Source of the DNA: Salarias fasciatus | Taxonomy: Eukaryota > Chordata > Actinopteri > Blenniiformes > Blenniidae | NCBI RefSeq assembly: GCF_902148845.1 | Contig: NC_043748.1 | Span: forward strand, 15,404,945-15,468,944 | Length of the DNA: 64,000 nucleotides | Direction of reading: 5' to 3' | In this document: positions 15,280-27,665 of the stretch, piece by piece | Layout of the letters: every line of letters begins with the position of its first letter | Numbering within the stretch: the first letter of the stretch is position 1 | The notes under the pieces: generated by a model | What the model saw: the letters and a program-made list of their open reading frames with translations, nothing else | Told to the model about the DNA's origin: nothing | Database searches by the model: none | Program-made: the position numbers and the translations under genes

Positions 15280-16897
15280 CATACAATGGGGGAAATAAGT
15301 ATTGAACGCATTAACTGTTTTGTCATTACATTTATTTCCAAAGATGCAATTCATGTGACATTTCTTCCAGACACTGGTATTAACTCAAATAATCCACACA
15401 TGAAAAGAAATCACAACATTCAAATCCATAAATAGTGATTATGTGGAATTAAGTGCAATAACACAGGAAAAAAGTATTGAACACACCATGGGAAAGCTGT
15501 ATAGTTTGTCAAGGAAAGGCACCATACCATCTCACACCTGAAAGTAATTAGTCTTTGTACTTCCTATAAGTGCAAACCAACATCAGCTGGGTTAGTGCTA
15601 ATTGATGGCCCTATAAACAGGTTGTTTTTTCACCAAGTAGTCAAACAAGACACATCTCATGATGGGTAAAAGCAAGGAGCTCTCTCAAGACCTTCGCAGC
15701 CTGATTGTTGCTCAGCATCAGAATGGAACTGGTTACAGACTTATCTCAAAGAATCTGAGTATTCCAGTAAGCACCGTTGGGGCCATTATCCGCAAGTGGA
15801 AGAAGCATCACCTTATCATCAACAGGCCGCGCACAGGAGCTCCTCGCAAGATTTCTGACCAGGGAGTCAGAAAGATGGTCAGAAGAGTTCTCAAAGAGCC
15901 AAGGACCACCCGGAAAGCACTCCAGCAAGACATGGACGCAGCAGGTACAAGTGTTACAGAGAAAACGATAGGCAATGCACTCCACCGCCATGGCCTCTAT
16001 GGACGCTCAGCCCGCAAGACTCCGTTCCTCAAAAAAAGGCATGTTGAAGCTCGTCTAAAGTTTGCTAAACAGCATCTGGATAAGCCTGTGGAATACTGGG
16101 AGAATGTTGTCTGGTCAGATGAGACCAAAATTGAACTTTTTGGCTGTCATACTACACACCATGTTTGGAGGAGAAATGGCACTTCACATCACCCAAATAA
16201 CACTATACCAACAGTGAAGTTTGGTGGTGGAAACATCATGGCATGGGGTTGTTTCTCATCTCGTGGTACTGGCAGACTTCATATAATTGAAGGAGCAATG
16301 AATGGAAACATCTATTGGCAAATTCTTGAGATGAACCTCCTGCCATCCACCAGGATGATGAAGATGAGACGGGGCTGGACCTTTCAACAGGACAACGATC
16401 CGAAGCACACGGCAAAGTTGACTCTCGAATGGTTTAAAAAAAAAGAAAATCAATGTGTTAGAATGGCCCAGTCAATCACCTGACTTAAATCCGATCGAAC
16501 ATTTGTGGAAAGAACTAAAGATAAGGGTTCACCAGAGGGCACCAAAGAATATTCAGGATTTGAAGACAATCTGTGCGGAGGAATGGGCAAAAATCACACC
16601 TGAGCAGTGTGGGCGATTAGTTCATACATACAACAAGCGTCTGGAAGCCGTCATTGCAAACAAAGGCTTCTCCACAAAGTATTAAACGAGTCTCAGATAG
16701 TGTGTTCAATACTTTTTTCCTGTGTTATTGCACTTAATTCCACATAATCACTATTTATGGATTTGAATGTTGTGATTTCTTTTCATGTGTGGATTATTTG
16801 AGTTAATACCAGTGTCTGGAAGAAATGTCACATGAATTGCATCTTTGGAAATAAATGTAATGACAAAACAGTTAATGCGTTCAATACTTATTTCCCC

Positions 16898-16938
<41 letters not shown>

Positions 16939-19531
16939 TGAATTTCATTTTTTCCTTGAGTGCACGCAATTGCAGTCCAGTTGGTCAATGTTGACATTGC
17001 GATAATGCTAAATGTTCAGTATATTGTCCAGGCCTCGGTCCAATGCAGTGTAACAGAGTGTGTTTTTACCCTGACAGGAACATAATGGATAAACTGCGTC
17101 CACAATGGGCTGGTAGTCACTGAATTACTCAACAGAGCAGTGGAAAGCTAAAGCCAAGGTCCACCATCATGACTTGTACAAACATACCAATGTCATCTGG
17201 TTATTCACATGGCTAAAAGATTACCTTTATTGAACCTCATAGTCCATGCTCACCTTTGATGTGTGCAAACAGATCACATAACACATCATGACCAGCTTTG
17301 ACTTTAACTGGATTACTGCTATTGGTCAAATCAAAATCCTTAATTGAAATCTAAACTTTAAACTGTTACACAATACACTTTATGTGTATGCACCTGAACC
17401 TGCAAACAGAAAAGTGGGACAAAAGGCTATAGTCCTAACAATAAAAGCTTCAGCAGGCTCATGTTGCAACATTAGTTTCCTGTATGACGAGTCATAAATG
17501 AGCAAACAACTTTTTTGCTAATCATTGACAGCTGCGGATAAGACAGGAATGTGTAGTGGTTACACATTACCTACACTCACAAGAGCAAACTCACATCTGT
17601 CCAGATTAAAAAGTCGGTATATTTCACCAGAAGGCACTACAAAGCCAAATCCTTCCACCACAGATGTCTCAGATCTATTGCAGCATAATATTAGCAGTCC
17701 AGGCATTTTTTTTTTTTTATTTCATTTCAACAACTGATTCATTCAGGGAAAGAAAAAAAGAAAAGATTCCAAACTATGTGGATGTTTGTTTGTTTTTTTC
17801 ATTTCTTCTGACATGATGGCTTAGATGTAAAAGTTTAAAAGTGAGTGACAAACTGGAAAGCTCAAAGAATGGATGTAAAAAAATCCAATAATTAAATAAA
17901 ATAAGATGCAGCATCACCACAGCCTTGAGGAACTCCATTGTGTTTCCCAAATTGAGAAAGTCACTAATGAAGTCTAAAATTTTGATGGTACTTTCTGTTA
18001 TGTAAAATTTGACCACTTATGGGACTATTACACTGAAACACTATATATACAATCAGTTTAAAAATACACACATACTCATTTGCTGATCACAAGCTATAGT
18101 GTATTTAGGATTATTTTCATAGAGAATAATAATTCCTCATAACATCCTGGAAAACTCTCATACTGCCGCAGGAAAACTCCAACACACATCAAAGATATTT
18201 TTGCAGGTTTACTTCAGTTTCCATGCTGGCAGGCCATCATCCAGTCTATTGTGCCAAGAAACTGGGATCTGGGTTGCGAACCAGTCCAACCTACTGAAAG
18301 GTTAGAGTGCTGCTGGAGTAAATAGTTTACAAGCTGTACGATCTTCACTGCTACCTGGTGTTAAAGATTACTGAAACCTAGACAAAGACAAAGGAGCTTT
18401 TTGTCAAGAACAGTTGGTTTGCACAAGTCTATCAGTGCAGTTTTATAGGTTGCTGATTTGTGATAAGGATCGCTACTCACTTTGAATTGTTGCCACTGAT
18501 TACCATTTGTAGGTAAATGAAGCCCACATTTATCAAGAAGGGATTGTTTTTTGATTAAATCAACCCAATCCCTGATAAACTTTATAAGTAGTGCAGCATG
18601 AGATTTTGGTATTGAGTGGAAAATAATGTTATCAAGAAAAAAATCAGTGTGATATTTTCATCATTAAGTTTATTTGACAATATTAACCACAGCTCCCAAA
18701 CTTTTGCTTTTTTAATATTCCCATAAACTATGACTGCCATTTACACAAGCGACAGATTTTTGTTTTTTAGTATAATAATAAACAATGCCGAGTCTACAAC
18801 TGTTAACAACAAGCTTGAGATTCTAAAATTCACAGGTTTGATCTTACAGTCTCTAAACAAGTAAGATTCTACAGGTATTCAAAATGGGTAAATGAGAAGG
18901 TAATTCAAACTAATACACTTTTTTAATTTTAAGGGAGTATACTGTGTTGATTCCACTTCGGGAAAGTATAAAACCCTTCCAATTTTAAAGCATTTTAGAA
19001 CAATTTGAGACTCAATTAATCCGTAGTAACACGAGATGTTGGGTGAGTTTCTCTTGATTATCTTCACCAAGTAAACAAGAATGTAGCATCTCTTTTCTTC
19101 ACATTTAATAGACCAGACAATTTTCCCAAACCACTGTCCAATAAAAAGGCCTTAACAGACATTTTAGGGATGATTTTTTTGGCATTTTCCAGAAACCTGA
19201 TGACCATGAGAAGTGAAAGTCCGAGTCCCCACAGACTGACAACAGTCTTCAGTGATTCCCAGGAAGTATAGCCAAGCTGCTATGTTGTTAGCTTTAGCTT
19301 GCTCGTTAGCAACAGATCCATAGACCTAGTAATAAGCGTTAGGTAGGCAAAACATCAGCTGAATACAGACATTGTAACTGAACAAACGATCGCGTGTCAG
19401 TATATTTACTAGCAGTCGGGTGTCTCACCTGATTTGTGAGGATAGTGAAGAGGGGCACCTTCAGAAAGCCAAAACGCCGACAGAAAAATTCCAGTGGCCA
19501 GCAACAAAACACATCCATGGCGGTTCTCCAT
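1..19531 (-). CDS. lmtk2: lemur tyrosine kinase 2 (LMTK2), 5' part of gene, runs off the left edge
   Basis: Coding exons, in minus-strand order: 19531-19429, 9169-9036, 7731-7578, 7410-7334, 7048-6930, 6698-6611, 2949-2819 and 361-277. All have GT/AG borders and the phases join without a break. Exon 1 encodes a signal peptide ([16 protein letters not shown], then SAFWLSEGA). Exon 2 encodes a membrane helix followed by [14 protein letters not shown]. Exon 3 gives the acidic [18 protein letters not shown] stretch, which is diagnostic of LMTK2 rather than AATK or LMTK3. The kinase domain follows: glycine loop [17 protein letters not shown] with the ATP-binding lysine, [20 protein letters not shown] as catalytic loop (HSD in place of HRD, as in LMTKs) and GDYGIG in place of DFG. 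The rest of the kinase lobe and the long PP1-binding tail lie outside the window. The family consists of membrane-anchored, mainly Ser/Thr kinases of endosomal trafficking. The start is the first ATG of the exon and gives a clean signal peptide. Identification is firm; UTR limits are not visible. Confidence 0.95.
362..2818 (-). other. lmtk2 intron between the last two visible exons
   Basis: About 2.5 kb of intron with no further exon recognised. It holds a short GGCA tandem repeat near 870-899. The small reading frames here match no family I know and lack coding character. Confidence 0.7.
871..899. repeat. (GGCA)n microsatellite
   Basis: About seven uninterrupted copies of the tetranucleotide GGCA (CAGG in another register), inside an lmtk2 intron. 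No function is implied. Confidence 0.9.
2950..6610 (-). other. lmtk2 intron with TG microsatellite
   Basis: Intron of about 3.7 kb separating the kinase exon that ends in FEYCEM from the exon that begins GDLRGYL. It contains a TG repeat at 3969-4003 and several A-rich runs. I see no other exon or RNA gene. Confidence 0.7.
3969..4003. repeat. (TG)n microsatellite
   Basis: Uninterrupted TG dinucleotides for about 35 bases inside an lmtk2 intron; an AC-rich stretch follows at about 4110-4135. It reads as Cys-Val repeats in two frames, which is a repeat artefact. Confidence 0.95.
7732..9035 (-). other. lmtk2 intron between transmembrane exon and acidic exon
   Basis: Intron of 1.3 kb, AT-rich, with no recognisable insert. 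The exons on both sides are in phase 0. Confidence 0.7.
10260..10475 (+). mobile_element. possible decayed non-LTR retrotransposon 3' end
   Basis: The stretch runs from a TATTGC/ATTTAT-rich segment into GAGAGAATTTCAC and then GATAATAAAGAATCCTTC. This layout resembles the 3' UTR tails of fish LINEs, which commonly end in ACAATAAAG-type sequence. No reverse-transcriptase reading frame is present, so only a truncated tail could be here. The family is uncertain and this may be unique sequence. Confidence 0.35.
15236..15283. repeat. (TA)n microsatellite, left flank of the transposon
   Basis: Alternating TA of about 35 bases, then TACATATACATA, directly abutting the transposon's left terminus. It continues on the other side at 16903, so the element landed inside a TA-rich simple repeat. 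That fits the TA target preference of Tc1/mariner elements. Confidence 0.9.
15284..15486 (+). repeat. left terminal inverted repeat of the Tc1/mariner element
   Basis: Begins CAATGGGGGAAATAAG and ends GTATTGAACACAC. It matches the reverse complement of 16700-16902 along its whole length. Outer and inner copies of the AAGTATTGAAC motif are the likely transposase-binding direct repeats. Confidence 0.92.
15659..16685 (+). pseudogene. Tc1-like transposase, full length but with one frame break
   Basis: The first frame (15659-16483) begins [13 protein letters not shown] and carries the paired helix-turn-helix DNA-binding region at about residues 5-110, with the [10 protein letters not shown] linker between the two parts. 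It continues to [13 protein letters not shown] (first catalytic Asp) and [11 protein letters not shown] (second Asp). The C-terminal part is in another frame to 16685, with [14 protein letters not shown] supplying the Glu. The break is a run of nine A at 16436-16444; one A fewer would give the family's 34-residue D-E spacing. So this is one homopolymer slip in an otherwise intact DD34E enzyme, or a sequencing error. No other stop is seen over the whole length. As read, it lacks the catalytic Glu. Confidence 0.92.
16700..16902 (-). repeat. right terminal inverted repeat of the Tc1/mariner element
   Basis: Reverse-complement copy of 15284-15486, starting 14 bases after the transposase stop codon. 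It ends CCCCCATTG next to TA. Confidence 0.92.
16903..16936. repeat. (TA)n microsatellite, right flank of the transposon
   Basis: Continuation of the TA repeat interrupted by the transposon. The first TA serves as the target-site duplication. Confidence 0.9.
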
Positions 19532-20860
19532 CCTCTCGGCTCAGCCAGCGAAATATTAGGCAGATAAAACCTGGGCTCTATACAAATGGCTGCTTTGTTT
19601 CCGAATAAAATAAACTAATCATTGATAGTCAGGTGACCGTCGCTGGAGTTTATATAAACAAGCATATTCCTGTCTGTTTAGCGACGAGCTAACTGGCTGC
19701 AGCTAGCATACCGATGCTAATCGTTTCAGCTGACGACAGCAAACAGCGCCGCGGAATGTAGCGTTCCGTCGTCCATAGAGACAAAAGGAGCGTTCACCTG
19801 TCACGACTCCTCATATCTGTTGTACCTTACCTACACATTATTTACACACGCATAGCTGAATGGAATCTATCCGATAGCCTCGACTATCATGAAACACCTC
19901 TCCTCCAAAGCGCCATGTTTGCTGTACAACGTCACATCACGGAATGAGGCGTAATACTTCTCTTGATTGACAGAGACTCCAGCCAATCACTATGAAGAAT
20001 ACCGGCAGGCTGAAACCAGGCGACCAATCAGCTCCGAGCTTTATCATCAGTCGCGTAAATTCACCGATTTGTATGAAATCTCAAGGAAAGCTTTTTATTC
20101 ATCCCCCATGTGAGGCAAGCAGTTATGAAAGGAAAACTGTCGGTATGCTGCTTGTCTCTGGATTTGTGGAACCACAAACTCCTCAGGTTGATAGTGGTAA
20201 TTTGAATGTTGGAACCCGGATGGCTGATTTTTTCTTTTATACCGATGCTCGTATTAAATCTATTGTGGTGTTTATTTCGCACAAACAAACCCAGCAACAA
20301 TAGAAACTATATTTTATGTCAATCTCAATGACAACAAATGAGGCAGAGATGCTCCTGAACTGCCACACATGCACGGATTTGTATTGGGCAGTCATGTGTC
20401 AATATATGTGCTTCTTTACCAATATAACACAATAAGGATCAGAATTATTTCTGACTACATATTTAATTATTATTCAGTGTAATCTAGTGACAACATTTAC
20501 TAATTAAATGGCATGATAATAATAGTATGCATCTAATTACATTAAATCGCATAAAATTATTTTTTTCCAAATTTTACCAAGCACATTATCTAGTACAACT
20601 AAAAACACACAACTGTAAGCAGAGTATTAATTTAACTATTTTTCACCCCCTTGGAACGCTTTATTTTATTTTATGTTTCATACATATTTTATTTTACATC
20701 AAAACCTATTTGTATACATTTTTTTTAGTGTCTATTGGTGCAGAGACATGCATTTTTTTAGGGATCATGAGGTTACAATGCAATTTTTTATGACATTTAT
20801 GCACTGTCTGCAAGTTCACAAAACAGTATGAATGGGAAAATTATCTGCTCTGATTAACTG
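19532..20860. other. lmtk2 upstream region and spacer to the parvalbumin array
   Basis: The first ~400 bases above the lmtk2 start hold most of the CpG dinucleotides of this stretch (around 19740-19800 and 19900-20050) and presumably contain the lmtk2 promoter and 5' UTR. I see no TATA box in a convincing place. Beyond 20.1 kb the sequence is AT-rich with no recognisable gene. Confidence 0.5.
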
Positions 20861-21582
20861 ATGAAGGGGGAGGAGGCAGTCAGTGGCGTGGGGGAAATCT
20901 CCCTGGGTTTGAGGACAGACACGTCAGGTTGCTTCTTGCATTCTGGATTTCGAAGCTGCAGGAGAGTGAGAGCAAAGAGAGGCAAAAAATCTGCACATCA
21001 TCTGCCCAGAGAGTGCAAACCTTACTCAAAGCACGGTGAGTGCCATGCTTGTTTTTCCTTAAATGTATGTGCACAGAGCTGTGTACATGATGATAACTGA
21101 CAGTTCTGTGTGTATGTATGTGGCTTGTGAGTCTCTGTGATTTTGTTGGTGGAAAGGGAGAGTAAATTGTGATCTCTGGGTGGAAAATGTACTCTTCAAC
21201 TGTAGTTTATTTATTTGAACTATAAGCTTTGGGTAAATCCTTCAGCAAGTACCACATATGACAGAAATGAAACAATTTCAGGTAATCTGTTGTGGATATC
21301 ACATAAAAGTTTTTTGTTTTAACAGTTATAGAATGGTACCTTATTGTGGAAGTGGTACAGCCCTGCTGGGAAAAGATACAACTCAGCTTTCTTTTTGATG
21401 GTGCTGATCAATCCAAAGACTACCCACAGAGGAATAGTAATGCCTAATGTGTCCACAGGTTCTGACTCCTTTACAGCTGATAGAAAAGGTCTGATATGAG
21501 AAAACACCTGCACAATTTAATTTACTGACACGCTGCATCCTCTGTGTGTGTACGTGTGTGTCCCAGGCAGCCACAGAGGACC

Positions 21583-23594
<2,012 letters not shown>

Positions 23595-23839
23595 AGAGAA
23601 TAAGCACACATGATCGTGGCTGTCTTCCCCCATTTTCAACAACGGATTTCTTATGGAAACTCTGACTTTCCAGAATATTTGATGCAATAACCAAAAACCT
23701 TTGAAATTCTGTACCTGCCTGCTGCTTTCCCTGTTGATGTGATATGATAATACTTAGTGTGTTGAGGAACTGACATTAAAGCTGAATAGTGAATATGTGT
23801 GTATGTTAAATTACCTGGGTACCTGGAATGGATTAATAA

Positions 23840-25360
23840 ATGGATGAAAGGTGTTACACCACAATCTCTTGAACTTCTTTCCTATATCTTTCCTACACTA
23901 TACATTCTGCTTGTTTATGTTCTGGAGTGATTTACTTCATTAAAGTTATATCAAGTGTTTTGTTGGTTGAGAAATTAGATGAGGATGTGTCTTTTGATGT
24001 CACAGACGTCCCATAATGTTGCTCCAACTGTGCAGAATTAGGCAACTGTGGCACCCAAAATTACAATGTGTGCACTTTGCAGAAATCCCCAAGAAAGACA
24101 GTCAGTCAGCCAAATCTGAACTCCAAATTGCAACTTCAATATTGCATTTTAAAGTGCAAATGCATGTTTTTTTTTTTTAATTCAGAAGCATTAAACTAAG
24201 GCTATTCATTTGACTCCTTGTTTTAAGTGAGCTGCATGTCAGAAAGGATTAAATACATTTTTGGCCCTCACCATGACCACAGTTGCCTATACCTGCAACA
24301 GGAGACCTAAAAAGTCGAATCTTACAGTTTAGTTGATCATACTTTCAGTTCGGTCAACGGGTCTCACGTGGTGCACACACGCACATTCACACAAATTAAA
24401 AACGTCCCCTCGATGTTTTGCCTCATTTGAACTATTACTGCCTTCTGCTGGGCGGGAGTCGAATTCCTGACAGAAATATTAACCTCCATTATTAATATCG
24501 TTAACGGTATATTTTTTAATTTTAGTCTGCGCAAATTAATACAGCGGGTATCCCTCTCACCCAGACACCCACCACTATATTTCATTGGGGGGGTTTTAAG
24601 CGCCGAAGGCGAAAGTGAGCTGTCAACAAATTGTTAAGTTGTCCTCGCAGGCAGCGCGCAGCCCGAGTGATGGGTGCGTTGCCTAGTAAGGACAGGGACG
24701 TGGTGGTAAAAGCCCCAAAGTCTCGTTCCTGTTGGGCTGCAGTGAAACCCGACGCTGCTTGTGGAGCTTTAAACCCTATGGAGATATACTATAGGATGAA
24801 ATAGAGACCACGCATTTCTGCGCACTGAGATCATCTGGTATGGGATGGCAACTCCAGGCCTAGTCACCCAAAACATCATGGGGGAACGAATTGAATAAAT
24901 AACGAGAAGGAGGAGTGAATGAAGTTGATTCAGTCCTATTCTAACATTTAAAAAATATATGTTGATAACATGTATTCGAGTGAACCTAAGTCAAAAAGAA
25001 CTATACATACACAATTAAAAAAAAAAACTGAAACATAAACAATAAATAAAGTGGACATTTTTGGAGTTATGTTTTTATGCATGCATGAACTCATTTCAGT
25101 TAATTAAAAAATGGACAATATGATTGGCTGTGAGTCTAATTAGTTATTGTAGACACGTGTCACTGTTGTCTCATATCTTTGAATCACAGAGAGAGAGAGA
25201 GAGATTGAAAAAAAAAAAAAAACTAATCCAAACCACCATCTTTCAAGTTGACCATAAATCAGATGGGTGTAACGTGTCCCGTGAATTGACTAGTCGGGCC
25301 CCCGCTCGGGTTTCCACACATCCAGCTATAGGCCTCCTGCAAACATGGTAGCATCCTCAT
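23840..25360. other. spacer between parvalbumin A and B
   Basis: No gene recognised. A CpG-richer patch at about 24590-24740 includes GTTGCCTAGTAAGG, which resembles an RFX X-box with one mismatch. A GA run lies near 25185-25205. Confidence 0.5.
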
Positions 25361-25368
25361 TTGTTCGC

Positions 25369-25552
25369 CTAAAAATAGGTCCAGACTACTAGACACATTT
25401 TTTCAAAACCCATGCATCTTGCGTATACCCGATACTGAGACTCAAAGCTCTGTAAATGGTGTTGCTGAAGGATATATAAGCGAGGGGGAAAGGGGCCTGG
25501 GGCATTCACTGGAGTCCGCCTCGGTTTTCACTCGCCTCAACGCAGCGCAAAG
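25369..25552 (+). promoter_or_regulatory. parvalbumin B promoter: MEF2 site, TATA box and leader exon
   Basis: CTAAAAATAG at 25369-25378 matches the MEF2 consensus fully. ATATATAAG at 25472-25480 is a TATA box about 100 bases downstream. The leader exon would start near 25500 and end at 25552 (GCAAAG before GTGAGT). It splices to 26265, eight bases before the start codon. MEF2 plus TATA fits strong fast-muscle expression, known for this parvalbumin type; the expression is inferred here. Confidence 0.7.
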
Positions 25553-26272
25553 GTGAGTGAGTGGGATGAGATTCTCCAGAAAAGCCACGCAGCCTGCACT
25601 GGGAAGGAAAGAAACAGAGGATTCAGACAAGGAGATGATACCTGTGGACTATAAACTTTAGACAGAGCGGGAGCCAGCAACTACATGGACGTCTTAATTA
25701 GTGCGCAAAAAAAAAGGAGGATCTGCATTTTATGGATATCTGCGTTTATTTACACCAACTCCTTTAACGAAAAAACAAAAAGAAAATCTACGCTAAAGCT
25801 GTCGACGGGTTTGACATCGCTGAAGCGGCATTATTAATTTGTGGCAGTGATTCGCGTTGCTGTGATTTGCTCTCAGTGGAAGCATCATCTACTTAGCGCC
25901 AGCACAACGCTGTGGAGCGAGCAGAATCCTGGGTTGTGGTTAAACGTCCTGAGGCAAAGAGCAGCTTTCTAGCCTGCAGCACGCATGTCACAGCTGCAAG
26001 ACAAGCATTGTCACAGTGAAAACTTTCCTGCTGCAGTGTTGATCAAATTCGATGTTTTGCCAAAGCTGAAGCTTGTGTCAGACTATTTGAATTTGTGATT
26101 AGAAAGCAGTAAGGTCTAACATAAGCCATTAATTTATTCAAACAGTAAAAGTGAAGTCGTTTTGGCATTTGGACTTGTTAGAAAATGTTTTTGTATGCAT
26201 CAATATGACTGATAGAGGTGTGATGCTCATACTAACCCTGTTTTGACCTTCTTTCCTCTCCAAGATTAAAAA

Positions 26273-26796
26273 ATGGCCTTCGCTGGTGTTCTCAAGGATG
26301 CTGATGTGAAAGCAGCTCTGGATGGCTGCTCTGGTGAGCTCAATCATCTTTATTTATTATATGATACCTCATTAACACTGATTACACAATATTTAGATTC
26401 ATTGCATACCAAACTATACTTTAAATAGCCCATTTAAAAAAAAAAAAAAAAAAGAAAAAAAATTGGCTGAGATCAGAGTGCTGCCCAGTAAATTCACACT
26501 TCCAGGATGTGTCATATAAGCTGCCAGCCACAGCGATCAGATTACAACTTGTGGACTCCTCTATGTTGTGCTAATGGTGCAAACATGTGTGCTCCAGCTG
26601 CTGACTCCTTTGACTACAAGAAGTTCTTCAAGACCGCCGGCCTGGCCGGCAAGTCCGCAGATGACGTCAAGAAGGCCTTCGCCATCATTGACCAGGACAA
26701 CAGCGGCTTCATTGAGGAGGAGGAGCTGAAGTAAGACATGCCAGAAATTCACACTTAAAGCTGATACTCTCACTCTCATGCTCTCAGCCCCCCCCC

Positions 26797-26839
<43 letters not shown>

Positions 26840-27427
26840 ATGGGCTTAAAATATGCACCAGATATAATTTTACAGTTCACGTAAGAAGAAAGCTAAGCCT
26901 GGATGTATTTTTAAGCTATGTAACAACTAACTTTCAAAGAAATGGTTTATTAGCCTTGCACTCTGAATTCTCTAATGGGAATTGCCACGCATAGATTTCA
27001 GTCACCCTGATTTAAATATTTCCACCTGCCAGACTGTTCCTGCAGAACTTCTCTGCTGGTGCCAGAGCACTCACCGACAAGGAGACCAAGGCTTTCCTTG
27101 CCGCTGGTGACAGCGACGGTGACGGCAAGATCGGTGTTGATGGTAAGACAACATTGCACATTCTTACAACATACATTCAACTTTAAAGGATAATATCACA
27201 TATAAAATTGATGATTTCTGATTTCTGCTAACAGTGGTGTCTAAATTATTTCATTCCACACTTGAATTTTTGACCTGCATTTACATACTTCTAGTACCTG
27301 ACTCAAACTCTTGGTCAGAAAGTAATCTAAACCACCACTATGACACAAGAACAATACATTTTCTCTACCCTACTAATGGCAGTTTCGTTCTACTTTCACA
27401 GAGTTTGCTGCCCTTGTAAAGGCATAA
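26273..27427 (+). CDS. pvalb: beta-parvalbumin B, muscle type
   Basis: Coding exons are 26273-26333, 26598-26730, 27033-27142 and 27402-27427, giving 109 codons plus stop. The protein begins [20 protein letters not shown] and ends EFAALVKA, typical of the abundant white-muscle parvalbumins of fish, the family of the major fish allergen. It buffers cytosolic calcium and speeds relaxation. Both loops are complete: [12 protein letters not shown] (residues 52-63) and [12 protein letters not shown] (91-102). Cys19 marks the beta lineage. A leader exon and TATA/MEF2 promoter lie 0.8 kb upstream, and AATAAA is at 27660-27665. Intron 2 carries a 52-base, almost pure C tract. Closest relative in the window is gene C, so the two look like a tandem duplication. 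Confidence 0.96.
26788..26839. repeat. poly-C tract in parvalbumin B intron 2
   Basis: Nine C, one A at 26797, then 42 C in a row. It starts 57 bases after the exon's donor site. Confidence 0.97.
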
Positions 27428-27665
27428 ATTTCCATTGACCAAGATCCACTCCCTTCCGAACTCCTTGCAAGATTCAATAATCATCAGCTGAAAGAATATT
27501 TTTTATACCTTATTTATAAGTTGCCTGCGGACAATTTCTCAACATGAAACACATGTTTTAATCTTAATATTATTAAGATGTGTTATATGTTTTGAAAAAA
27601 ATGACTTGTGCAAACTGTACACTACCATCTGCACTTTTGAGGAAGAGTGAAAAACCAGGAATAAA

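Larger units (their letters stand above)
15284..16902 (+). mobile_element. Tc1/mariner DNA transposon with ~203 bp IR/DR-type terminal repeats
   Basis: The element is 1,619 bp long, flanked by TA dinucleotides (15282-15283 and 16903-16904), and carries one transposase gene on the plus strand. Terminal inverted repeats of about 203 bp (15284-15486 and 16700-16902) look identical when compared by eye. Each repeat contains two short direct repeats built around AAGTATTGAAC, one at the outer end and one at the inner end. This is the IR/DR layout known from Sleeping Beauty-like fish elements. Terminus identity suggests a recent insertion. The element lies in intron 1 of lmtk2, opposite in orientation to the host gene. 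Confidence 0.95.
9170..19428 (-). other. lmtk2 coding intron 1 (10.3 kb)
   Basis: This large intron separates the signal-peptide exon from the transmembrane exon, in phase 1. It contains a possible LINE 3' end (10260-10475) and a complete Tc1/mariner transposon (15284-16902) set in a TA-rich microsatellite. Outside these I see only AT-rich sequence with short homopolymers. Confidence 0.8.

Noticed and set aside
24686-24700. RFX X-box-like GTTGCCTAGTAAGG between parvalbumin A and B
   Set aside because: One mismatch and a short spacer; such matches are frequent by chance and no start site is nearby.
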